DNA from: Cheiracanthium punctorium
Taxonomy: Eukaryota > Arthropoda > Arachnida > Araneae > Cheiracanthiidae
NCBI GenBank assembly: GCA_038373885.1
Contig: JAWZYV010012540.1
Coordinates: 310,001-374,000 of the forward strand
DNA: 64,000 nucleotides
Reading direction: 5' to 3'
Below are positions 10,079 through 20,268 of the stretch, piece by piece. A program made the translations under genes and the position numbers. The notes under the pieces are model-generated. The model was given only the letters and a program-made list of their open reading frames with translations. It was not told the origin of the DNA and made no database searches. Position 1 is the stretch's first letter; every line of letters begins with the position of its first letter.

Positions 10079-12631
10079 TCAGGAATCTGAAATATTAGCT
10101 TCATCTTGTACAATGCCCGAGTATGTATTTTTACCTTTAAAACAAAACATTTCTGTATCATATTTAATCCTGTGTTTGTTGCAGTAGCTTTTTACATCAT
10201 TATGAGATCTTAACCTGACATTACTGCCCTCAATTCCGTAATAGATATCGGTTCGGGACTTGTCTTTTCTTGGAACTGCTCTTCTAACCCAGTTTACTGT
10301 TTTAAGCTGCGTTTTTACGTTTCTATAGGATTCCCTCTCCCCTTCGGATTCGTCACTTTCCCCTTCCTCAGATGTACTCGGCTTATCGAAACACATTTCT
10401 TCCTTTTTGTCAAAAATAAAATCCTTTTCCTGTGTTTCGTCTTCACATTCACTATCTCCCGAATCCTCGTTGGGTGAACTTACAGGGTCCAGTACGACTC
10501 CGTTGCTTTCATGTTTTTGTATTTCCTCTTCAAATCTAACGTTAGAAGTCTCGATTACTTTCCTATCGCCAGGGATCCAAATCCTATATCCACGACTTTG
10601 CATCGCGTAACCCACCATAGTGCCCTGTTTTGCCCTCATGTCAAGTTTATTTCTTAATTGACGAGGTACTCCCACGTAAACTTTCGAACCAAAAATTCTT
10701 AAGTGTTTAATGGAAGGTTTACGGCCACTAAAAAGTTCAAAAGGCGTTCTTACTTGATTAGCGTGGCAAGTTCGGTTCCAAACGTAGGTAAAACAAAGTA
10801 GTGCTTCTGACCAAAAGCTGTTACTTAATCCGCTTGAGCTTAGCATAGCTTTTACAGCATCTAGTGCAGTGTAGTTGTATCTCTCGCTGACTCCGTTCTG
10901 TTCGGGAGTATAGTCGTTTGTTCTTTCAGCGTGAATCCCTTCTTCATCTAAAAACTTTTTTAATTCGTTATGACAAAATTCCATCCCATTATTGGTTCTG
11001 ATGTTAATAATTTTAGTGTTTAAAAATCTTTCTGCCCTTCTTTGAAATTTCTTAAAACACTCAAATACCTCGGTTTTCTTTCTCATAGGATATACGGTAG
11101 TCTTCCTGGAGTAGTCGTCTGTTATTGTTAAAAAGAAATGATGACCAACTATTGATTGGTTGGGGAGTGGACCACAGACATCCATATGTAAAAGTTGTAG
11201 GGGTTTAGTTGAGCGGATTGAAGGGATGCTTTTAAAACTTTTACGTCTCGTTTTAGCTATTTTACAATTATGGCATGAAATTTCGGGGTTTGCTTTTAAA
11301 GTAGGAAGGCCAAAGACACAGTTTGATTTACTGGTTTCAATTATGGACTTATAATTAATATGACAGAACCTTTGGTGCCAGAGTTCTAAATCTTCCGATT
11401 TAGGGGGAGAGGAGACATTTGCTTCTGGTTTCTTCTCGTGAGTATTTTTAAAATTTCGCTTCAATTTATCATACTTGGGATAAAAAAAATACAGTCCTTG
11501 CTTCTTATGGGCGGTGAATAATTTTCGATTATTTTTGAGAAATGCACGAACTTTTCCCTGACCACCTCTAAAGGTAAGACCTTCTGAATCGAGGATAGAA
11601 CCGGATAGTAAATTGCGTCTTAGTTCAGAGGAGTATAAAACATTTCTCAGAACACGTTTCATCTTTCCGTTCTGGAAGCTCAGAACTACGGTTCCCTTCT
11701 CCTCGACAGGACATTCAATACCATTTATGGCGACAGACATTGACTTACCCTTAGTGGGTGTAAAATATTTAAATAAATCTTTTTCATTACAAAAGTGATT
11801 ACTTGCGGCAGTGTCAAAAACCCATGAACGATCATTTTCAATTACTTGGTTAGAATAAGCTTCAATAATAAAATTTTTAGGGCGATAAGATCCTTTTTGC
11901 TTTTGGGGAGGAGGGTGTCTGCAGTTGATTTTTAAATGTCCGGTTTTCCCGCATCCATAGCAGTGCCTCGTCTCACGTTTAAAGTTTCCTTTACGAGGGG
12001 TACGTTTTTCATGTTTGGCTTGACTGGACATAGCAATAGCGGCACGGTCACCTAAGCTTTGTTTCAACCTGGCTTCCTCAGCTAATAATTCAGCTAGAAC
12101 TTTATCGAACTTAAATTCATCGTCATCCCATCTATAGATGGTCTGCACAATCCATGCGTACTCAGGGGGTAAATACCTAATTAATTGAAAGGATTGGTAC
12201 CAATCCGCTAATGGTGTACCGGCTTCACGCAACTGCATTGCAATCGATTTTAAACGAGCACCAAATAATCCTACTTCCTCATTGTCGTTAACTCTGCATG
12301 AAAAGAACTCATCGGTCAAAGCGATAGAACAAGCTCTTGATTCGGGCTTAAAGTGTTTCTTCAGCTTTTCCCAAACTTCCTTGGGATCATATGTCCCGGC
12401 GAGGAGGGGCTTATATTCACTGGATATATTTAAATATATGGTACTATACGCTTTACCGTATCTAATTTTATAGTCCCTCAACTCTTTAACTTCCGTTTCT
12501 TTTGGTCTAATTTCTTCGCCGGTTACAATATCCCAGCAATTTCTATCTATTAACAAGACTTTTATATCTTCTTTCCATGTCACATAGTTATCAGAGCCCA
12601 ATTTATCAACTTGCATCGATATAGTTTCCAT
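10079..12631 (-). CDS. Copia gag-protease-integrase polyprotein, ending at an in-frame stop
   Basis: An 850-residue frame. The N-terminal gag (UBN2-type) starts at the ATG 12631. A CCHC zinc knuckle has Cys224, Cys227, His232 and Cys237. The protease motif WVFDTAAS has Asp273; the usual copia form is D-S/T-G, so Gly to Ala here is unusual. The pre-integrase HHCC zinc site has His419, His424, Cys453 and Cys456. The integrase core has Asp484 in MDVCGP and Glu583 in NGVSER. The middle catalytic Asp is replaced by Asn547 (RTNNGMEF where RSDNGGEF is usual), so strand transfer should be dead. A TGA at 10079-10081 ends the frame, and the frame beyond it continues into the reverse transcriptase, so this is a decayed single gag-pol rather than a true stop. 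Confidence 0.9.
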   Translation of the reverse strand: METISMQVDKLGSDNYVTWKEDIKVLLIDRNCWDIVTGEEIRPKETEVKELRDYKIRYGKAYSTIYLNISSEYKPLLAGTYDPKEVWEKLKKHFKPESRACSIALTDEFFSCRVNDNEEVGLFGARLKSIAMQLREAGTPLADWYQSFQLIRYLPPEYAWIVQTIYRWDDDEFKFDKVLAELLAEEARLKQSLGDRAAIAMSSQAKHEKRTPRKGNFKRETRHCYGCGKTGHLKINCRHPPPQKQKGSYRPKNFIIEAYSNQVIENDRSWVFDTAASNHFCNEKDLFKYFTPTKGKSMSVAINGIECPVEEKGTVVLSFQNGKMKRVLRNVLYSSELRRNLLSGSILDSEGLTFRGGQGKVRAFLKNNRKLFTAHKKQGLYFFYPKYDKLKRNFKNTHEKKPEANVSSPPKSEDLELWHQRFCHINYKSIIETSKSNCVFGLPTLKANPEISCHNCKIAKTRRKSFKSIPSIRSTKPLQLLHMDVCGPLPNQSIVGHHFFLTITDDYSRKTTVYPMRKKTEVFECFKKFQRRAERFLNTKIINIRTNNGMEFCHNELKKFLDEEGIHAERTNDYTPEQNGVSERYNYTALDAVKAMLSSSGLSNSFWSEALLCFTYVWNRTCHANQVRTPFELFSGRKPSIKHLRIFGSKVYVGVPRQLRNKLDMRAKQGTMVGYAMQSRGYRIWIPGDRKVIETSNVRFEEEIQKHESNGVVLDPVSSPNEDSGDSECEDETQEKDFIFDKKEEMCFDKPSTSEEGESDESEGERESYRNVKTQLKTVNWVRRAVPRKDKSRTDIYYGIEGSNVRLRSHNDVKSYCNKHRIKYDTEMFCFKGKNTYSGIVQDEANISDS

Positions 12632-12789
12632 TTTTTTTTTTTTTTTTCAGACAGATTTATATAATTAAAAGCTTTTAATCAGGGCCTGCCCTCTTAATGC
12701 TCGTTAAGATCTTTTTGTAAATAGTTAAAAATCAAGGGATACATGCACATACTCAATAGCATAATCTTCACATAATTTTAAATGGCAGA

Positions 12790-12801
12790 GGCCCATAACC
12801 T
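12790..12801 (-). other. Primer-binding site complementary to the inside of initiator tRNA-Met
   Basis: The minus strand reads AGGTTATGGGCC. Copia-type elements of insects prime from a half-molecule of initiator tRNA-Met, using a site of the form GGTTATGGGCCC. The site sits 3 bp inside the proposed LTR edge, as expected, and fixes that edge at 12805. Confidence 0.7.
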
Positions 12802-13106
12802 AAATGTCTGTGTTTAGCAGAGCTTTTATACTTCAAAATTTTAAGCAGTGAAAGCTAGTAAGAAAATGAATTGAGGGCTTGCCAGGTAAAAGATGACAAA
12901 AGCGTTTACCTTGATAGTTCTTTTATTTTAGTAATGAGGTGTGAGACTTGTATACAGATGGGGATGAACAAAGGAAAAAAAAAACAGGTATTTGATGTAG
13001 TACAGCATCTATGTGTCGTTGGACGTTCTGGACAACAAACCAGCCTATGGTACCGGGTCGAACAGCATCGTCTTGAGATAAACATGCAGTGGCGTAATCA
13101 AAAGGC

Positions 13107-13112
13107 TTTATT
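13107..13112 (-). terminator. LTR polyadenylation signal AATAAA
   Basis: AATAAA on the minus strand, about 145 bp downstream of the LTR TATA box. This spacing would give an R region of roughly 100-130 nt. The 3' LTR lacks the corresponding stretch. Confidence 0.5.
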
Positions 13113-13253
13113 GGAAGCGGCGGCGGGAAGGCTCCAGGTTAATCGCTTGACTCAGCTCAGAGCATCTCACACGGCTGGCCACGAGCGTCCTTCTACACAC
13201 TTCTTGTCGCATCACCCTTTTCGTCTCTCCTCTCTCCTCACGATCGTGGCGAA

Positions 13254-13261
13254 CTTTTATA
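13254..13261 (-). promoter_or_regulatory. LTR TATA box
   Basis: TATAAAAG on the minus strand in the 5' LTR, placed between the U3-like part shared with the left LTR and the AATAAA. It is the only TATA-like box in the right place for element transcription. Confidence 0.55.
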
Positions 13262-13605
13262 CTGTCAACCAGGCAACGACGTCACTAATGACTGCAGACC
13301 TGTGACGTGAAAAGAAAAAGGAGAAAATAGCTCCGTGGCAAGTCGCCAGGAGTACAGCGCCTCTAGCGGCCAAAAACAGAAACACATTATGCAAAATGTT
13401 TTGCAGCAATTAGGTGCTTGTTCGAAGCGTTGATATTAGAATAGTGTTAAGTACGAACTTTAAGAAAAATAAGAGCTATCTGTGCCTTTTAGATTTAAGG
13501 CAAATAATTAAAGTTAAGTTATACAGCATTCAGTTATAATAAAGAAAAACACAACCACATGTCATGGAACCTTTAAGGTAAGGTTTACAGTTACTTTTCC
13601 TAACA

Positions 13606-15795
13606 CTTTTAAGGATGATCAGTAACCAAGCTGTTCTCGCTTTTTCCATATATACGTGAATAGCGAAGGCTCATTGTTAGAACGGCTTATGGCAAGTTGG
13701 TTAATTGCAAGCGCAAAGAACAGTGTTTGAGCGATGATGTCCATTCACCCCCTCCAAAGTCGTAAAAAGGGGAGCTAACAATCCATGTATATATAAATAC
13801 GCTAAGGAGAACCTTTGTGTCCCTTTTGCAGCACGAACGGATGAGCGCAAAATTCGGCACAGTTAAAGTTCGTATGGAGGTGGTTGTGCGAATGTTAAAC
13901 TTTTTGTGTAATATGCTAATGCACCGTAAAAAAAATTAGAGAAGTGATTTTGCTCCAAGTCGGGCGATGGTTACCTTGCTGTGTCAATTTTGAAATAACA
14001 CTAAGTTTCAGCAATACTATAGGGTTATAGTATTACAACAAAATTTGCCAGAAGTGAAAATTCTCCAGTTTGGTGAAACACTAATGTCTAAAATGTGCTT
14101 TAGCCCTGTGCTTGGCGACTTTTTAGATGGTTGATAAGTGCAGCAAGTTCTTATACATGGTCAGTGGTACGCCTCAGCAAGTAGAGTTCAATCATTCGAC
14201 GGTTTAAGATTTTATAACTCCGAACATAAAATATCTTTAGTCGGCCTTCTTCAAGGGAATGGCTCCAGGCTGAATCTTCGGAGGGGGCCACTAGAGTTTT
14301 CAGATTAGCTTAAATTGTTCAAAACGAAACTGAATGTGTGAAATCGTACAGGAACGTGTGAAATCAAAGTCAGAGACACCTATGACCCACTTGCTGGAGT
14401 GCCTTTGCATTTAGCAAAATATGATAGTTTTTATAAAAACCACTGTCTTCACAGAAAATTGTGGTGGTTGTAAATTGAATTTGTACAAAAGTGGCACTAC
14501 AGACAGATGGTCTCTTAGCCAAAATGGTCACTTTAGTAGGTTCCACTGTATATGGTATCTTGAGACATACTCTTTGACAGAACTTTATTCACGCCCAAAT
14601 TAATAAAGTTAATGCTTTATGGTTGAATTTCGACCACTGCAGAGAACTAGTACATATAATTCACTGTTAAACATAAACAGTCTTTGTGCGCGCCTTGTGC
14701 GGTGTGCGTCTCGGATTTTGTACTATGTACCTGAAGTGGGATACTTTATGATTGATGTACATAATGCAAGGATACTATTACTGTGGCTTATTTTCCTTAT
14801 CTGATTTTCAGACATTTGCCAGTTCATACAAAAGTATGCCGTTTTGAACGTTTAGGAATGGTGGAAGAATTTCTTGGTAGTACTGTAGTCTTTTCTAAGT
14901 AGGCTGCAAAAGCGTAACCCATTGAAATTGCTATCGCCGCTGGGTCGTTCTTTTTGGGTGAAGCGCTAGTGTTATTCCTCTGTTCTCTGTCTAGCTCCGT
15001 TCATGTGTCGAATTTAATTTAAATGCAGATATTATGGCCTCAAGAAAGTGGTCATTGAGTCGTAATATGGGTGATTATTTTATGAAAATTAGTGAAGGTG
15101 CAAATCATCAGGAAGAAATCATAAATGCACAGCCCCAGAACAAGCTATTTCAAGAGGAATAGCACTCACAAAATATACATGCATCACTATTTATATCTAG
15201 GCTAAAGAGGTGCATAATTAGAAGGAATACAATGAAATCATTGTGGAAAAAAGAGGCATGATTTAAATTAACTTTTTCAGACAGTATCCTATGAAGTGTA
15301 AGTCCTAGCAGATTCGAATATTTTATTTAATCGGAAATTCACACATCTTCACGAAATTCAATAACGTAATACTATAGGTAGGCAGAAAAATAAAATATAC
15401 AGGTGACATGTAAAAATTCGTGCTAACTGTCGCCAAGCTTGGATATCTGTACCCAAATTATTGAATACCCAGTAAGTTAGCCCCCCGCTTTACCCAATCC
15501 TAGATCCGCCACTGACCCCAGCAACATTTTTTCTTCGTAAAATGTGAGAATTTTTTTTAGAACAAGTTTGCCCCGTTTTGTACCTTTCAAGGTCTAGTTG
15601 GGGTGGGTTAAATAATGTAGTTTCTTTGCTATCCAGAAGGGAAGAAAATTCCACTTTGGGATTAAATACTCCCGCGCGACTAACAACGTTTCATTACGTT
15701 GTTAACGTAAACTAAATGTAAATTAAATGTAAATGGATGTTACACTACTGGTATGTATTGACAAAAGGCTAGGTGTAATTAATATCATATTAATA
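13606..15795. other. 2.2 kb without recognised gene
   Basis: Mixed-composition sequence with no long ORF. A short frame of about 42 codons from ATG 15034 has coding-like composition but no recognised match. At 15483-15517 a C-rich tract ends in CTAGATCCGCCACTG, which looks like one end of a hAT-type MITE whose other end is not visible. Confidence 0.3.
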
Positions 15796-15874
15796 AAGTA
15801 ATTACTGTTATTTGATAAAAATATTACCACAACCTCCGGAGATATGTTTCGGCTGCCCATCCTCACAACCGTCA

Positions 15875-16099
15875 TCAGTCTCTCGTTTCTGTGGGAATGA
15901 TTTTCTTCCCCGCCTCCTCTTCTTCTGCGCCGTTCTTATTGCACATGATGTCATTCCATACTTCATCTACCGTAGCGTGCGTCATGTCGTTGATGCTGCC
16001 CTCTGTTGTTAATATTTCTAGTGATTCTCGTAAATAAGCGTATGTGTGGTTATTAAAATTCGCTATTTTTTGTATTGCTTGGAAATCTATTGTAAACAC
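15875..16099 (-). CDS. Unrecognised 74-codon ORF in the left hairpin arm
   Basis: The frame starts at ATG 16099 inside the loop repeat and runs outward to a TGA. It is acidic in the middle and has a GAEEEEAG run. The mirror copy in the right arm keeps the same frame to the same stop, with only a few changes (for example two adjacent codons near 16366). I do not recognise the sequence. It may be a fragment of a host gene captured as an inverted repeat. Alternatively the open frame may be a by-product of low divergence. Confidence 0.3.
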   Translation of the reverse strand: MFTIDFQAIQKIANFNNHTYAYLRESLEILTTEGSINDMTHATVDEVWNDIMCNKNGAEEEEAGKKIIPTETRD

Positions 16100-16218
16100 C
16101 CTAATGTTGTATAAACACCCCTATTACAATCTATTGTAAACATGCTAATGTTGTATAAACACCCCTATTACAATCTATTGTAAACACGCTAATGTTGTAT
16201 AAACACCCCTATTACAAT
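16087..16218 (+). repeat. 44-bp tandem repeat, 3 copies, in the hairpin loop
   Basis: The unit begins CTATTGTAAACA and ends ACCCCTATTACAAT. The three copies differ at one or two positions. The unit itself starts CTATTGTAA and ends in TTACAAT, so each copy is a small imperfect inverted repeat. Confidence 0.9.
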
Positions 16219-16629
16219 AGATTTCCAAGCAATACAAAAAATAGCGAATTTTAATAACCACACATACGCTTATTTACGAGAATCACTAGAAATATTAACA
16301 ACAGAGGGCAGCATCAACGACATGACGCACGCTACGGTGGATGAAGTATGGAATGACATCATGCGCTATAAGAACGGCGCAGAAGAAGAGGTGGCGGGGA
16401 AGAAAATCATTCCCACAGAAACGAGAGACTGATGACGGCTGTGAGGATGGGCAGCCGAAATATATATCTCCGGAGGTTGTGGTAATATTTTTATCAAATA
16501 ACTATGGAATACCTCCGTATTACATTTTAACCTTTTAATAAGTAATTACTGTTTTTAGGTAGGCTTGCCAGATTTCTGAAATATTTAACTGGGACACCGG
16601 AATGCCCCCAGTGTCACAGGTATTCAAAT

Positions 16630-19581
16630 CAGGGTTGGCTTTTTCCCGTCCAAAACTTGTTTTTCCCATCCCACTGGGAAAAACTGGTAAATACCGGGGA
16701 AAAAGTGGTAAATACTGGGAAAAACTTCCAAATGACAATATGTAAGATGTATTCTGGCTTCCTGAATATAACATGCAAAATTAGTTAGAAATAAATAGTT
16801 ATTACAAACTTCCCTTACGTTTAAAATTATTCTGTAGGAAAGCAATATAATTAAATAAGAATTATGCATAAAATATAAAAAAAATGCTCAAAATTTTTTT
16901 TAAAATAATAATGAATTTCCTAATTAAATATTTCAGAACTTAGAACACAATAAAATAAAATTATTAAACTTAAAAATATCAGTATCATCAAGAGAAGAAA
17001 TGAAGAATTTATGTTAAATTTAAATTAAAATGTTATTGTTTTTGTACATTATCAGTACCAGAAGTCCACCATATTTGTTTACATTTTTCTTGTTGCAAGA
17101 TTCTTGTCTAGTCTGTAATAGAATGACTGAAGAATCAGTCTTTGAAGACTGATTCAGATTTTCTTAAAAAAACACATCAAACTCCATACAAAAACAATTA
17201 ACACAAAAGATACAGCAATAATCAACCAAAGACAGTTCACAATCAACTAATCAGCCAATAGTAAATAAATATTCAATTATAGATAAAGAATAAGCATTCT
17301 ATTATAGACAAGAATCTGGCAACACATGGGAACAACAAGAATCTGATCAACCAATAAGAAGCAAGATTACATTGCATGCACATGCAGGCAGCTATCTCTT
17401 TTTTAGCATATATTTTATAATTGTATATTGATTTGGTTGATGTATGATAAGTTGTTAATAATACATAATGCCAAAAGCAAGAAAAGGAGCATCAGGTAAA
17501 GGAGGAAGGCCACTTAATCCTGTAAGGAGCCATTTTAACCAAATTCATGATGAGAATGGCAAATTAATTGTGAGGTGCAAGCAATGTAATCAAGAAGTTA
17601 GTGCCAAAGCTGATAGAATGGTAAAGCATATTTCCCAAACTTGCTTGGAATTATCCAAAAAACAAAAATATTTAAATATTCACACCACTAGTAACTTTTC
17701 TGCATCCACCAGTACCAGTTGTAGTTCAAGAACAAAAACAGATGCTAATGCTAATAATGAGTTTATATTAGCTTGTGATGAAGATGCAGATGACCCTCAA
17801 CCTTCACCATCATCAACTGTGAAATCAAACGTAGCTGCAAAAGTTAAAACAATTCAGCCTTCAACCAGTAACTTTGTAATGCAGACAACATCATTCCAAA
17901 AACAGGAAATTGATGTCAAAATTGCCCGCTTTTTTTTATGCTTGCAATATACCATTTGCAATAGTTGAAAACAAATACTTTGTAGATTTGATATTTGTAT
18001 TACAAACCACCTTCACGGAAAAATTTGGCTAATGATTTGTTGGAAAAGGTAACAGCAGAAGTACAAGAATCTGCTGTAGAGAAAACAGCTGGAAGAACTG
18101 TTACACTCATGCAAGATGGATGGAGTAACATACATAACAACCCAGTTATACCCAATTCCATATTTTGTGATGGAAAAATTGTGTTTATTTCTGCAATAGA
18201 TTGTGGGAAAAATAAGAAAACAAGTGAGTATTGTACAAACCTTGCTCGTGAGGCAAAAACTGCAGCAGAAGATACATATGGATGCATTGTAAAAAGTTTC
18301 GTTTCAGATAATGAACAGAAAATGCTTAAAATGCGGCAGAATCTTGAAACAGAAGATATTATATACCAGTTACATATGGATGTGCATCACATTACTTAAA
18401 TATTCTTGGCAAGAATGTAACTATTGATTCTGTTATGGCTAATGTTGTCAAAATTCAGAAAATTTTTAGAAATCACCATAACCCTGGGAGTTTATTGAAA
18501 GAGTATGCCGATTCAGTTAAACCCCAAATTCCAGGTGAAACAAGGTGGAACTCCCAAATAGCTTGTTTAAAAACTTTTCTTACTAACAGGCCTTTTTCTC
18601 TTCAAATTGTGGATAATCACGAAGATGAAATTGATAACGATATTAAGTATTTAGTAAACTAATCTTCATCTGTATAAAGAAGCAAAGAATATGTACAACA
18701 AATTGCAACCAGTTGCAAAAGCCCTTACAAAGTTACAACACGATAATAATGCCAATATTGCTGATGCTTGTGAAGTTTATCTAGAGCTTCTTCAAAATAA
18801 AGAACTCAATCCACATTTCAGCAAAGTGAAAGCTAGCTTTGATAAAGCAATGACCCCTGTCCATTTTTTGGCACATCTGATGAGTCCAAAATGTAAAGGT
18901 GAAAAGTTATCACAAGATCAGGAGGAATCTGCTCGTGAATATTTGCAGGCTTTAAATCCAAAGTACTTACAATACACGATGCAGTTCAAGACAGAAGATG
19001 CACCTTTTCCAAAGGCATTTTTCTCTGAAGACATTACAAACATTATTTCACCTGCACTATGGTGGAAGAATTTAAGTAAAAGTAAAACGAATAGATGCAG
19101 AATTTGTCCAATTAATGGAACATCTTCAGGGGTGCATCATCAGCATCTCTGGAGCGTATTTTTTCTAATTTTTCTTTCATTCAAAACAAGATTAGAAATA
19201 CTGGGTTTACAAAAAGCCTCTAAATTGGTATTTTGTTATATGATGCTAAAATCTAATAATGTGGAAGTGGAAGACGAAGAATATGAATACGATAACACTT
19301 GGTAAATGTATGGGAATCTGTATGGTGTGTAAATAAATATTTAAATAAATGCATTCCATTGTCTGTTTTTGTAAATCTTCCTTTTCTTTCTTTTTTATTA
19401 ACCTTTCAAGTTATTTACTTAGAACTCAATTTTGACATTTTTAAAGGTTGTTTTGAATTTATATTTATTTTTTTAATAATCAGTTTTTCCCATATGGGAA
19501 AAACATAGTATTTCCCAGGACGGTAAATACCGGTTTTTACCATGGTATTTACCGGGAGTGGGAAAAACCTTGCCAACCCTG
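16630..19581 (+). mobile_element. 2.95-kb hAT transposon (DUF659 type) nested in family A element
   Basis: The ends read CAGGGTTGGCTTTTTCCC and the inverse of CAGGGTTGGCAAGGTTTTTC, flanked by exact ATTCAAAT duplications (16622-16629, 19582-19589). Subterminal GGTAAATACCGG and GGGAAAAAC words recur at both ends. The coding region is at 17468-19305. The full length and both ends are present, so it was autonomous when it inserted. Confidence 0.9.
17468..19305 (+). pseudogene. hAT transposase, BED finger / DUF659 / C-terminal dimerisation, frameshifted
   Basis: The N-terminus has a BED zinc finger with VRCKQCNQ and a downstream HISQTC. An eight-T run at about 17930 (one T too many) shifts the frame just after KIARFF. 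The next open segment (17995-18399) holds the DUF659 region with VTLMQDGWSNIHN and KSFVSDNEQKM. The next (18435-18662) has the TRWNSQ motif that follows the catalytic core in this family. 18691-19305 carries the C-terminal part with ALWWKNL and then a shifted frame past TNRCR. At least three frame breaks are present, so the gene is dead, though most of its length survives. The same family is seen at 27562-28309. Confidence 0.85.
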
Positions 19582-19601
19582 ATTCAAATGTACATTTGCC
19601 C

Positions 19602-19811
19602 GACCTGTGGCTGAACACGTTTGCGCTCTCAACTGGGAGACGGAAGATGCCTGGTTCAAAACCAGGTAGAGTCTGCCGACCTAACCGTTCGGAGTTTCAC
19701 GTGGTTTTCTACGAAACTTCGCATAAATACGTGTTAGGATCCCTTAGAAAGTCCACCACGGAGGGAAATCTCCTCCCATCGGTCCAAATTCCTTGCCGTA
19801 ACACTACATTT
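19602..19811 (+). mobile_element. tRNA-derived SINE inserted in family A element
   Basis: The head contains a B box inside a perfect T-arm, CCTGGTTCAAAACCAGG, and an A-box-like TGGCTGAACACG upstream at the right spacing. The segment is bounded by ACATTTGCCC and ACATTTCCCC, a 10-bp near-perfect duplication. The paralogous element at 25351 has no SINE at this place, which acts as an empty site. There is no A-tail. The body word CCTTAGAAAG is seen again near 59183. Confidence 0.65.
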
Positions 19812-20268
19812 ACATTTCCCCCTCAAGGATACCCACTTTTGGCGGGTTTTGGGAGTGTTTTATAGGATAGTTTATTCTCAATGCTATGAATAAATGGTTA
19901 CTGATTAAGAACCTGAACAGGGGTATTAATAAATGACACAAGCATATAAATTTAAACATTTTATTTCTTACATGTTAATATTTATAAGTTGCTTAAGTAA
20001 AAAGAAACATTTTGAATGATGAATAAAAATTTGAACAATACTTATTAGCACACCACCAGTCTTCGGTATTTCTCACTTTTTATACAGTACAGTGAAACAA
20101 GTGACAAAGTAATTATCCTTAAAAATCCTTCACATTTAATTATTTTTAGACTTTTTTTGTCATATATAGGTATAATCAAATTTAATTTTTACCGGGGCGT
20201 GAAGTAAACCGGCCGAGACATCGGGATTTTGTCTGCAAACCGGGACGTCTGGCAAGCGTATTTTTAGG

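Larger units (their letters stand above)
7962..13605 (-). mobile_element. Defective Ty1/copia LTR retrotransposon
   Basis: Minus-strand order from the right is: 5' LTR (12805-13605), half-tRNA primer site (12790-12801), gag-pol (12631 down to 9224), about 900 bp of 3' non-coding DNA, then a truncated 3' LTR (7962-8300). Shared LTR sequence differs at about 8 positions plus two small indels in roughly 337 bp, so the insertion is fairly young. Domain order is the copia order: gag, protease, integrase, reverse transcriptase, RNase H. Several lesions (stop codon, deletion in the reverse transcriptase, frameshift in RNase H, lost 3' LTR half) make it non-autonomous. Confidence 0.9.
12805..13605 (-). 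repeat. Full-length 5' LTR of the copia element
   Basis: In element orientation it begins TGTTAGGAAAAG (13605) and ends CACAGACA (12805), with the TG...CA ends of a retroviral-type LTR and the primer site immediately inside. It contains a TATA box (13254-13261) and an AATAAA (13107-13112) in the right order for U3-R-U5. The 801-bp length is long for copia. The inner edge depends on the primer-site reading. Confidence 0.75.
15796..16553. mobile_element. Long inverted-repeat (hairpin) element with 14-bp direct flanks
   Basis: The left arm (15807-16095) and right arm (16212-16502) are reverse complements over about 290 bp with only a handful of differences. The loop is a 3 x 44 bp tandem array. 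The exact direct repeat AAGTAATTACTGTT flanks the structure (15796-15809, 16540-16553) and could be a 14-bp TSD. A 37-bp tail containing ATTTTAAC and CTTTTAAT lies between the right arm and the right flank. Each arm carries the same open stretch of about 75 codons, reading outward from the loop. It may be a foldback transposon or a retroposed hairpin RNA. Confidence 0.8.
16560..20260. mobile_element. Non-autonomous hAT element (family A, copy 1) with nested insertions
   Basis: The ends are TAGGCTTGCCAG and CTGGCAAGCGTA (inverted, one mismatch), flanked by TTTTTAGG on both sides (16552-16559, 20261-20268), an 8-bp hAT-type TSD. Without its two insertions (hAT 16630-19581 and SINE 19602-19811) the element is only about 0.5 kb. 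A related copy begins at 25351 and shares the order of internal sequence, which shows where each insertion occurred. Confidence 0.85.

Noticed and set aside
13021..13060. TGGTACCGGGTCGAAC as a tRNA-complementary primer site
   Set aside because: It is on the plus strand and inside the LTR, whereas the copia element is on the minus strand. The half-tRNA site at 12790-12801 fits orientation and position.
7962..13605. The copia repeats as a CRISPR-like or segmental repeat
   Set aside because: Domain order, primer site, TATA/AATAAA and TG...CA ends identify LTRs. CRISPR does not apply to this eukaryotic sequence.
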